The notes under the pieces: generated by a model
What the model saw: the letters and a program-made list of their open reading frames with translations, nothing else
What the model was told of the DNA's origin: nothing
The model's database searches: none
Program-made: the position numbers and the translations under genes
From: JBGTIS01 sp041745535
GTDB lineage: Bacteria > Bacteroidota > Bacteroidia > Cytophagales > Cyclobacteriaceae
NCBI GenBank assembly: GCA_041745535.1
Contig: JBGTIS010000106.1
Coordinates: 1 to 17,023 of the forward strand
Reading direction: 5' to 3'
DNA: 17,023 bases
Part shown: piece after piece, positions 5,951-14,400 of the stretch
How the letters are laid out: every line of letters starts with the position of its first letter
How positions within the stretch are numbered: the stretch's first letter is position 1

Positions 5951-6298
5951 TCAAAAGTTCCATAGCGTATACCCGGCGAACAGGGTAAGCACAATGGCCG
6001 TACCATAACATAACACGGCAACGGTCTTATTCAAATGATGAAGCTGCAAACCTTCATACAGGGTAAATCTGAACCGATGTGCCCAATGAAACAACGACAG
6101 GGCAATAATGGCGAATAGCAATAATCTGACAAGAATGGGTGCCACCCATGCTGTTAAACGCGCGTATGTAGGAGCTTCTATCCATCCCAAAGGAATGGCC
6201 AACCCAAAAATGAGCAGCAATATGGGTAAGAACAACGCGGAAATGGCGCCTCCTGCCCCAAATAACGACCACCAGAAAGGTTCAGTACGGAATTTCAT
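5951..6298 (-). CDS. frdD: Fumarate reductase membrane anchor subunit D
   Basis: The 115-residue protein has three hydrophobic segments (about residues 12-38, 50-72 and 92-113). Its N-terminal TEPFWWSLFGAGG closely follows the EPVFWGLFGAGG of E. coli FrdD (119 residues, from memory). His74 in FHWAHR aligns with the quinone-site-associated His80 of E. coli, while the two following E. coli histidines are replaced by Arg/Phe. FrdD and FrdC together anchor FrdAB to the inner membrane and form the quinol site; the E. coli-type complex carries no haem. The gene starts 32 bases after frdC stops. Confidence 0.92.
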   Translation of the reverse strand: MKFRTEPFWWSLFGAGGAISALFLPILLLIFGLAIPLGWIEAPTYARLTAWVAPILVRLLLFAIIALSLFHWAHRFRFTLYEGLQLHHLNKTVAVLCYGTAIVLTLFAGYTLWNF

Positions 6299-6330
6299 AT
6301 CCTTTAGCGTTTACAATGAATTGCGCGTTT

Positions 6331-6741
6331 TTAACTAATAAAGAACCAGGCAATAACTACAGACACAACGATCCACCCTAAATAGTTGGCCAGAATGATC
6401 ATTGTGTCAGGCACCCGGTTTTTACCAACTTTGATCACCATGGCTTTAGGTGCCAGATTAAACCAGGTAATGCTGTGAAAAATCAGCCCTGCAAAAGCAA
6501 TAAGATGCAGTAAAATCATTGCAGGCAACCGCATGGTAGCCAGGTAAGCCGCATATGCTTCAGGCCCCTGCGACAAAGCCCGGATCAGAAACAACAATAC
6601 TACCGCAAAATAGGCCACCGGCAGACTGGTAAGCTCCCGCACGATAAACCGGATGTGGCTGCGCCGCTTGGTCCACCACAATATGGGCATCTTTCTTTTA
6701 TAAAACCTACTGATGGTTACATCCTGTTGTATCATAGCCAT
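6331..6741 (-). CDS. frdC: Fumarate reductase membrane anchor subunit C
   Basis: The 136-residue protein has three membrane spans (about residues 40-57, 70-91, 113-134). Residues 14-36 (YKRKMPILWW ... FIVRE) follow the YVRPMTSTWW ... YMLRE of E. coli FrdC. Glu36 therefore corresponds to the quinol-site Glu29 of E. coli, and the FHSITWFNLAPKA segment near residue 88 matches LHTKTWFELAPKA. The start codon is separated from the frdB stop by one base, a sign of translational coupling. A second ATG two codons downstream is an equally possible start. Together with FrdD it passes electrons from menaquinol to FrdB. Confidence 0.93.
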   Translation of the reverse strand: MAMIQQDVTISRFYKRKMPILWWTKRRSHIRFIVRELTSLPVAYFAVVLLFLIRALSQGPEAYAAYLATMRLPAMILLHLIAFAGLIFHSITWFNLAPKAMVIKVGKNRVPDTMIILANYLGWIVVSVVIAWFFIS

Positions 6742-6742
6742 A

Positions 6743-7486
6743 CTATTTATCTTTTCCCCAGGGGAGCAGTAAACTTTTCCACCAATGGCCCGCGCCTTCT
6801 ACCTTGTAACGCTGAATAGCACCGGCCGGATCCACATTTTTTGGGCATACAGCGGAACAATCGCCTACAAAGGTACATTGCCACATGCCATGGTCATCGC
6901 TCAGGGCTTCCATGCGCTGCTGATTTCCCTGGTCGCGGTTATCCATGTTGTAGCGTTGGGCCAGGGCCAGGGCAGCCGGGCCCACGAAGTCAGGTTCCAA
7001 ACCATACACCGGGCAGGCAGCATAACACAGCATACAGTTGATGCACATGCTGTACGGCTTGTAGTCGGCCAGTTGCGAAGGGGTTTGCAGGTATTCCTCT
7101 TCCAGCGAGCCCTCCTCTTCCCGGATGATCCAGGGTTTTACTTTTTGCAGCTTGGTCAGAAAGTCGCTCATATCGATGATCAGGTCGCGCACCACCGGGA
7201 AATTTTCCAGCGGTTCAATGCGGATAGGCCCCGGGGCAAACTTTTCCAGAAAAGTGGCACAGGTCAGCACCGGTTTATCGTTCACCATCATGCCGCAACT
7301 GCCGCACACGCCCATCCGGCACGACCACCGGTACGACAGCGTACCATCCATTTGGTCCTTTATGTAGTTCAGGGCGTCTAATATCACCCAATCTTTGTTC
7401 AGAGGTACCTCATAACTTTGAAAGCCAGGCTCCGGTGCCTCATCGGGATTGTATCTGAAGATTTCGAGGGTAATTTGTTTATCCAT
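6743..7486 (-). CDS. frdB: Fumarate reductase iron-sulfur subunit B
   Basis: This 247-residue protein carries the electron wire of the complex. The plant-type [2Fe-2S] cluster is bound by Cys56, Cys61, Cys64 and Cys76 (SCRMGVCGSCG...LTC). The [4Fe-4S] and [3Fe-4S] clusters use Cys148, Cys151, Cys154, Cys158 (CINCMLCYAACP) and Cys204, Cys210, Cys214 (CTFVGDCSAVCP). The second and third groups have the same residue numbers as in E. coli FrdB, and the first is offset by one. It is peripheral to the inner membrane, between FrdA and the FrdCD anchor. It starts 12 bases after frdA stops. Confidence 0.97.
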   Translation of the reverse strand: MDKQITLEIFRYNPDEAPEPGFQSYEVPLNKDWVILDALNYIKDQMDGTLSYRWSCRMGVCGSCGMMVNDKPVLTCATFLEKFAPGPIRIEPLENFPVVRDLIIDMSDFLTKLQKVKPWIIREEEGSLEEEYLQTPSQLADYKPYSMCINCMLCYAACPVYGLEPDFVGPAALALAQRYNMDNRDQGNQQRMEALSDDHGMWQCTFVGDCSAVCPKNVDPAGAIQRYKVEGAGHWWKSLLLPWGKDK

Positions 7487-7498
7487 AGTCGCAAGGTT

Positions 7499-9247
7499 TT
7501 ATCTGCCATAAACTCTTTCACCCGGAGGCCATTTGGTAATGCTGACCGGATTATATTTTACTTCGGGAAAATCATTTTTATTCCAGTAAGCCAGACTATG
7601 GCTCAGGTACTGCTCATCATCCCGATCAGGATAATCGATACGCTGGTGCGAACCGCGGGATTCTTTGCGATGCAGGGCCGATTGAATCACCGCTTCTGCC
7701 ACATCCAACAGACAGGATAATTCCAGGGCCGCGATAAGTTCGGTATTAAAAGTATGGCTGTGGTCGGCGATCTTCACATTCATGAAGCGCTCCTTCAACG
7801 TCTGCACCTCTTTTTGTGATTGCATCAGAGAAGATTCTGTCCGATAAATGCCCGCTCCTTCTTCCATGGTTTTGTGCATGGCTTTTCTGATGTTGGCAAT
7901 TTTTTCGGTACCGCCCTCCTTCTTTAAAAATTGTTTATTCAGCCTGTTTACTTCATCCTGGTACAGTCCATTAATTTTATTGGCGGTGCCATTGGCAGAA
8001 GCGGCAAATTCCGCGGCTGCCTCTCCGGCCCTGGCCCCAAACACCAGCAGTTCTGTCAGTGAATTGGAGCCCAGCCGGTTCGCCCCATTGATGCTGACAC
8101 AGGCACATTCACCGGCGGCAAACAGGCCCGGTAATGGCGTAGCCCCATGAATATCGGTATGGATGCCGCCCATCATGTAATGCACCACCGGCCGTACCGG
8201 TATCATTTCCTTGATGGGATCCAGGTTTTCGTATTTCAGGCACAATTCCCGCACAAACGGTATTTTGGTGTTGATCACTTTCGCGCCCAGGTGGCGCACA
8301 TCCAGGTGCACGAAATCGCCATAGTTCCCTTGCAGGGTCCGGCCTTTTTCCTGTTCTTTTACAAAAGCCTGAGAAAGCCGGTCGCGGGGCCCCAGCTCCA
8401 TAGACCGCAGTACCGGCCTGGGTTCCGGTTTGCCCAGGTCATAGTCCTGCAGGTACCGATACCCATCTTTGTTCAGCAGATAGCCCCCTTCAGCCCGGGC
8501 CGCTTCTGTAATCAGGATTCCGGTAAAAGGCAGGCCGGTAGGATGATACTGCACAAATTCCATGTCTTTCAGCGGCACGCCTGCCCGGTATGCCAGCGCC
8601 ATGCCATCACCCGTTTTGATATTGGCATTGGTGGTGAATGGAAATACTTTGCCGGCACCGCCTGTGCAAATGATAACCGCTTTCGCCTGGATGGCTTGTA
8701 CCTGTCCGGTAGCGATATCTATGGCGACAGCGCCCCGGCACCGACCATCATCTACCAGCAGGGAAGTAACAAACCATTCATCGAAGCGAAATACCTTTTC
8801 ATATTTGAGCGATGTTTGAAAAAGGGTGTGCAGCATATGAAAGCCGGTTTTGTCGGCCGCAAACCAGGTGCGCTGGTTCTTCATGCCACCAAAAGGCCGC
8901 ACGGCTACTTTTCCATCTTCCTCCCGGCTCCAGGGGCAACCCCAGTGTTCCAGGCGGATCATTTCTTTGGGGGCTTCGCGTACGAATAGTTCTACCGCGT
9001 CCTGGTCGCACATCCAGTCGCCACCGGAGATGGTATCGTAGGCATGATGCTCGAGGGAATCGTTGTCTTTGATAACCGCGGCAGCGCCACCCTCAGCAGA
9101 TACGGTGTGGCTTCGCATGGGATATACCTTGCTGATTACACCGATCTTTAAATTAGGATTTGTTTCGGCCACGGCAATGGCAGCCCGCAAACCGGCACCC
9201 CCGGCACCGATGATAAGCACGTCGCATGAATTCGGAGTTGGGCTCAT
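7499..9247 (-). CDS. frdA: Fumarate reductase flavoprotein subunit A
   Basis: The 582-residue catalytic subunit reduces fumarate to succinate; the enzyme can also run as a succinate dehydrogenase. The FAD-binding Rossmann motif is IIGAGGAGLRAA (residues 12-23) and His47 in RSHTVSAEGG is the covalent FAD attachment site. Active-site residues His235 (YHPTG), Glu248/Arg251 (TEAAR), Arg288/Arg290 (GPRDR), His356 (HYMMGG) and Arg391 (NRLGSN) are all present. The C-terminal ESRGSHQR...PPGERVYG closely follows E. coli FrdA, which is 602 residues because of a charged tail absent here. It is the first gene of frdABCD-TPR. The 167-base upstream gap must hold the promoter; I see no clear FNR-type site or -33/-7 pair, only a weak CACCT/AGGTG hairpin at 9364-9395 that may terminate the preceding gene. 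No Shine-Dalgarno sequence. Confidence 0.97.
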   Translation of the reverse strand: MSPTPNSCDVLIIGAGGAGLRAAIAVAETNPNLKIGVISKVYPMRSHTVSAEGGAAAVIKDNDSLEHHAYDTISGGDWMCDQDAVELFVREAPKEMIRLEHWGCPWSREEDGKVAVRPFGGMKNQRTWFAADKTGFHMLHTLFQTSLKYEKVFRFDEWFVTSLLVDDGRCRGAVAIDIATGQVQAIQAKAVIICTGGAGKVFPFTTNANIKTGDGMALAYRAGVPLKDMEFVQYHPTGLPFTGILITEAARAEGGYLLNKDGYRYLQDYDLGKPEPRPVLRSMELGPRDRLSQAFVKEQEKGRTLQGNYGDFVHLDVRHLGAKVINTKIPFVRELCLKYENLDPIKEMIPVRPVVHYMMGGIHTDIHGATPLPGLFAAGECACVSINGANRLGSNSLTELLVFGARAGEAAAEFAASANGTANKINGLYQDEVNRLNKQFLKKEGGTEKIANIRKAMHKTMEEGAGIYRTESSLMQSQKEVQTLKERFMNVKIADHSHTFNTELIAALELSCLLDVAEAVIQSALHRKESRGSHQRIDYPDRDDEQYLSHSLAYWNKNDFPEVKYNPVSITKWPPGERVYGR

Positions 9248-9414
9248 AGAAAAATTATAGTATGGATTTTGGAATTAGATTCCCGGCACTCCCACCTCAA
9301 CCATTACAATATATAAAAAAATATTGATTTACGTTAAGAAAAACCTAAAATCCAAATAACATACACCTGTGTTACTGTGATTCTTACAATAGGTGGGCGG
9401 TTTGAAAAGTACTT

Positions 9415-11322
9415 TTAATTGTTTTTTCTATCTCCCGAAAGCCGAACCTGGATCAGCCCTTTCCTTTCCTGTAAAATATAAGCTGGTATTCTGATCTCAA
9501 TGCGTTTCAGGTTATCGATAGTTTTGTCGATCTCCAACGGAGGTGGATCAAGAGAAATTACGGAAACGTTTAATTCCCCGGGAGATAAAATAGAAAGTCT
9601 TAATTCTTTTCCATCCTGTTTTAAGATGGCTCCATTTTTAACAGGAATTACCTCCGCAGTGGTCATTATTGCCCAGGTGATATTTGTGGTGGCGTTATTC
9701 ACCTCAAACTGGTCCTCAACCAAAACAGATCGGTTGTTTTCTTTGACGAATCTGCGCTGCAGGGAGGCAACCTGATCAGCCAGCACTTCCGACATGTCGA
9801 TGGTAACTTCCGGTTTTTCACCGCCTTTGAAATCTGTGATCGGCGCGTACCCCGTTACATTAAACCGGGCATTGTTTACGGTAATGGTGCTATGGCCCTG
9901 ATTTTTTTTGGTCAGCAACGTCCAGCGTTCGCAATCCTGACAGGAACCTGCCAGGTCGAATCCAATTTTATTTAACAGGTAATATCTCTGGTTGCCCGGA
10001 TCGAGCACCCACCGTACCCCATCCAACTCAAACACAAAGGTGCCCGCATCCATATTGCCATGACTCAATTGCGCTTTGCCTCCCTTTACACCCAGATAAA
10101 ATTGCCCGGCATCCTCTTTTTCTCCCCGGAAAATCGCCACGGGATTGGCTCCCTTTCCATGCCAGTTGAGGGGCAGCTCACTTGTTTTCTGAAAAGATAA
10201 TTGCGAAAGCCAGACCAGGCCCGGGCCAGCAAGCCGACCGGCATTTTCCGGATTTTCAAAAAATGGCTGATCAAAAAATAGTCTGTCGCCAGTTTTTGCG
10301 GCAAACCAGGCCAACAGCACAGCGCCATCACCACTATTTTTATCACCGGAATCGGCAAAATTGAAGTAATCGCCGGACGGCGCGGTGGCAAGCAAACGGA
10401 ATTTAGCGCTTTCCATGAATCCGGGGCTTGCGGAAATACCAAAATCACTACCCAAAGCCGTAGTCAACACATCGGATGCGACGATGGTATAACTGGTGCC
10501 ATATCCCCAGTAACTGGGCCCTTCGGGATAGACGCCGTCCGGGCCATATTCCTGTAATGAGTTCGGCAATTTATCCAATGCTCTGGCAAGGGTTTTCGCG
10601 GCCAGTTCAGGGTTTACATCCGCGATTGCCAGGGAGGCGGCCACCAGGCCACCATGACAAACGGCATTCCAGTTATTGGTGCCATTGATCCAAAACATAC
10701 GTTCGCCCTCTTCATTGTAACTTGGGATAATCCCTTTTTCAATCAGTGAGGTTTTGGCCAGGGTTACCGTTTCTTTTGGTAGCGCGTCGCCCACCCAATC
10801 GATGGCCAGGGCCACGGCAAATGACATCTCGGCAACGTCTAAAAAATGCTGGGGATTCCAATCCTCAAAAGTACAAACCGCCCGCAGTTCCGTGTCTATT
10901 CGTTTCAATATTTCGGGATTTTTATCAATGCGATACACCATGCTCAGCACGCCCATTCGTTCTGCCATTTCTCTTGAGACAAACAGGAGCCTGAACCCTT
11001 CCAGCTCTCTTTTCAGTAAAGGTTTTTCAAGCATCTTATTGGCTTCACTTTGCAGATACTGGTAATACCGCTGCACCAATGGATCGGATTTTAACTTTTG
11101 TTTCAGGTTCCTTTCTATCGCGGGAGTAAGGATTAATCGTGGTGATTTTTTTGACAGATGCTTTTTAAGATAGGAGACTGAAATCGGATTTTCCAGTATC
11201 AGTGTTACGCTGTCATCTCCTTCTGATTGGGCAGCTATCAGGCTATTCTGACCATACAAACTCAACGATACTGTCAGATTAAAGCCAAGCAGAAATATCA
11301 GATAGTGGGCCACGCTTTTCAT
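9415..11322 (-). CDS. Heparinase II/III family polysaccharide lyase-like protein
   Basis: From the ATG at 11322 the product is 635 residues and begins with a signal peptide (MKSVAHYLIFLLGFNLTVSL). The frame extends 11 codons further to a TTG at 11355, which is less likely. Residues ~50-370 fit the alpha/alpha toroid of heparinase II/III lyases (DWNPQHFLDVAEMSFAVALA, NNWNAVCHGG, YGPDGVYPEGPSYWGYGTSY), followed by the beta-sandwich (LSHGNMDAGTFVFELDGVRW, LDPGNQ). His223, Tyr274 and His421 lie at spacings close to the His202/Tyr257/His406 triad of Pedobacter heparinase II, so beta-elimination of a uronic-acid polysaccharide is likely. The substrate may be heparin-like, alginate or ulvan; families PL12, PL21 or PL37 cannot be separated by eye. 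It lies 146 bases after the sulfatase-rhamnosidase gene, suggesting one pathway. Confidence 0.88.
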   Translation of the reverse strand: MKSVAHYLIFLLGFNLTVSLSLYGQNSLIAAQSEGDDSVTLILENPISVSYLKKHLSKKSPRLILTPAIERNLKQKLKSDPLVQRYYQYLQSEANKMLEKPLLKRELEGFRLLFVSREMAERMGVLSMVYRIDKNPEILKRIDTELRAVCTFEDWNPQHFLDVAEMSFAVALAIDWVGDALPKETVTLAKTSLIEKGIIPSYNEEGERMFWINGTNNWNAVCHGGLVAASLAIADVNPELAAKTLARALDKLPNSLQEYGPDGVYPEGPSYWGYGTSYTIVASDVLTTALGSDFGISASPGFMESAKFRLLATAPSGDYFNFADSGDKNSGDGAVLLAWFAAKTGDRLFFDQPFFENPENAGRLAGPGLVWLSQLSFQKTSELPLNWHGKGANPVAIFRGEKEDAGQFYLGVKGGKAQLSHGNMDAGTFVFELDGVRWVLDPGNQRYYLLNKIGFDLAGSCQDCERWTLLTKKNQGHSTITVNNARFNVTGYAPITDFKGGEKPEVTIDMSEVLADQVASLQRRFVKENNRSVLVEDQFEVNNATTNITWAIMTTAEVIPVKNGAILKQDGKELRLSILSPGELNVSVISLDPPPLEIDKTIDNLKRIEIRIPAYILQERKGLIQVRLSGDRKNN

Positions 11323-11468
11323 GGGGTTTGCTTTAGTGGATGTATGAAAATTCAATTCATATCGGTAAGCCGTCGGGCTCTGAACTTCTCAGAGAGATAA
11401 AATAATACCCAGGTACAGGTTTTCCTTTATTAAAGCCTGAGCTAATAATCGCCATTGCCCCAACAGCA

Positions 11469-14400
11469 TTAAAATGAATTGATATTGATTTCAATATGGT
11501 TCACACCGGGTTCCAGCCGAACGGAACCGAATGCCGGATTTATTTTTTGTCCGTTGAGTTGTACCACTTCATTGGCCGCAGACTGCACAGAGAATTCAGC
11601 GGCCGTATTGGCTGGTATTTCGATGGTATATCTTCGCAGGCGATCGTTCACATACTGGTACTCGCCCTTTACCGGTCCTTTCAGCGTGGGCACCTTAATA
11701 GAACTTTGTTTCAAATTACCCATCTGCGGCTGTATGCTGATAATGCCAAAGCCGGGCGTTTTGGGGGTAATGCCCCAGAGGTACCGGGGAATAATATTGG
11801 CCGGAGCGCCGCCCCAGGCGTGGTTCCAGTCGGCATTGGGCTTGTATTTCATGTCCCAGGCTTCCAGGGTAATGGTTGACCCGATGGCAATCATGTTCCA
11901 CCAGCTGCGGTCGTGTGTGGCGGTCATCAACTTCAGGGCATAGTCACCTTCGCCGGCACGGTATAAGCCTTCCAGCAGAAACTGGGCGCCATACACACTA
12001 CAGGCCATGCCCCGCGATTTCACAAACTCCGCTACCGATTGCTGGTAAGTTTGCGGCACCAGCCCGAATGCCAGCGGCATCATGTTGGCGTGTATAGAGG
12101 AATGGGTGGCTCCCTCGCCATCAAGGTAAATACCCTTTTTTGGGTCGAACAGCTTTTCGTTGATGGCTTTTTTTGTTTTGGCAGCCATGAGCGCAAATCG
12201 CATTTCATCTTCCCCTTTATTTAACACCTGGGCGAACGCTTCCATAATTTTCATATTCTGATAGAAGAAACTATTCACCACGGTATTAATGGGCAACATC
12301 TCGTGTCCGTCTCGCTCCCCCTCTTCCGTAGATAGTTTCCATCCGGTATCTTTCTGCGCCGGAGGCCAGTCTACAATATCTTTTAACCGATTGGTTGGGT
12401 CGGAAAAACCAAGCTGCGCCATATAAGCATTGTTTACCTTGTCGGAAGAGGAACTGATGAGCCCGTCTTCCCGGGCCAGGTCAATCAGGGTCTTGTGTTT
12501 TAACGGTTCATAGTATTTTTCAATCAGGGCGGTATTGCCTGTATAATAATAATCCTGGTACATCATCAGGGCGGTGTGCAGCAGCCACTCGGTGGGCCAG
12601 GTAGGATGACTCATAAACCACTCGATGGTTTGCCGGGCCATGGAATATTCCATGTCGGTACTGTAATGCCCCAGTTGATTGATATAGGCATCGGCTTCAT
12701 ACGGAATTCTTTCCCGGTCGCCATCCACATAAATGCCGGCAAAAGAAGTGGCTTTCATGCTGTATTTACTGATGTCCCATACCTGATTCAACACCGTATC
12801 GGAGGAAGTAAAGCTGCTTTCGTTTTCATCCCAGTAATAGAAATAAGCTTTTTGAGTAAGGTCGTCGGGCTGCAAATCTGTCTTTATTCCTTCTATCTCC
12901 ACATACCGGAACGGCATCACTACCCCGAAAGAATCGGGAAGGGCTACCGCTACCGGTAGGGTATTTCTTTCGTTGCGGGGCAGCTCAATGCTATAGTTTT
13001 TTGTAGCAGGATCAACAGGCAGTTTCACCTCCTGATAGCGGATGGTACCGCCCGGATTCTGATCGATCCGGTTGCCTTTTAACTTTTCGCCCAACCGAAC
13101 TACAAGCGTATCTGCGGAAGGGGCATTGTATCGAAGGGTTAGCCGACCAAAAGCATCTTTCCCAAAATCGACGAGGTAGCTGTTATCGCTTATTTTTTGA
13201 ACGGATACGGGTTGAATGTCTTCTACCTGAAAGGTATTCCCTGAGCTGATGCCCGACTGAAAGTTACCGGTTTTAAAAGATTGCGGTGCTGAATAGGCGG
13301 TTACCCGGTTGTCCTGGTCCCAGACGCGTACTTTCCAGTAATAACTGGTTTGCGGTTTCAGCGGCTTATCCTGCACTACATTGGCAGACGCACTGCTTCT
13401 TACCTGCCCGCTGTTCCATACGTCACCGATGTTCTGTGCAAGCCGTTCCGGCGACGAGGCCACCAATATCTGGTAGGCCTGTTGCATCACCGACCCAGGC
13501 GGAACAATCCAGCTGTAATTTGGTCGGTTATGGTTGATGGTGGTGGTACCTGGTTTTCTCACAAAATCAACCATCAGTCCATGCGGCGGGGCGGAAAGGG
13601 AATCCTGGTATTTCCGGATAAGGTTGTTGCAGGCGGCTGTAAAACCTGCCAGCACATCCTTATAAGTTTGATCCTTTGCCAGGTTATTAATTTCTTTAGG
13701 GTCGTCCTTCAGGTTGTACAGTTCCTGTGCGGATTGATCGTTTACATAGCGGAAATACTTCCAGGTATTGGTACGAACACCTTCACTGGGCGGAATATTC
13801 TCAAACTCCCAGAGATGTTCTATCAGTACCGTATCCCGTTGCAGGCTGCGGGTGGTTCCTGAAATAATCGGTTTCAGGCTTTTCCCCTGGTAGGAATCCG
13901 GAATTTTGACATCAGCCAAATCCAGAATAGTAGCCGGCACATCAATATTCAGCGCCATCTCGCCGATATCCTGATGCTTTTTCACGCGGGGATCAAAAAT
14001 AATCAGCGGAACCCGGATGGAATTCTCGTAGAGCAGCCATTTGCCAGCCAGCTGCCGTTCGCCCAGAAAATAACCATTATCACCCATCAGAATGATCACC
14101 GTATTTTTGTCCAGACCCTTTTCTTTCAGTCGCTGCCGGATTTTGGCAATTTCCAGGTCGATGCCCGCGATCATGCGGTAGTATCCTTTTACGCTGTGCT
14201 GATACTTCTCAGGTGTATCGTAGCGCCAGTGCCACCGCGTGCGGTTAAAACCATTTCTTACCGGTGCTGGCAGTTCATTGAAATAATGATCTTCTGCCAG
14301 TTCAGGGCCAGGCATTTCTGTTCCTGCGTATAAGGGATCGGTTTCTTTCTGCCAGAAGTACTGATCTTTAGCCGGGTCGTGCGCATGCGGGGCACTAAAG

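Noticed and set aside
8147..8989. 280-codon plus-strand open frame
   Set aside because: It lies wholly antisense to frdA, which has complete catalytic motifs; the frame is a codon-bias shadow rich in His, Gln and Phe.
9248..9414. FNR-type or canonical Bacteroidota promoter upstream of frdA
   Set aside because: No TTGATnnnnATCAA-like site or TTG/TAnnTTTG pair with proper spacing could be placed with confidence.
11323..11355. N-terminal extension of the heparinase-like protein to a TTG start
   Set aside because: The ATG at 11322 places the signal peptide at the N-terminus; the TTG adds 11 hydrophilic residues ahead of it.
13350..13862. 170-codon plus-strand frame
   Set aside because: Antisense to the sulfatase/GH78 gene and without family features.
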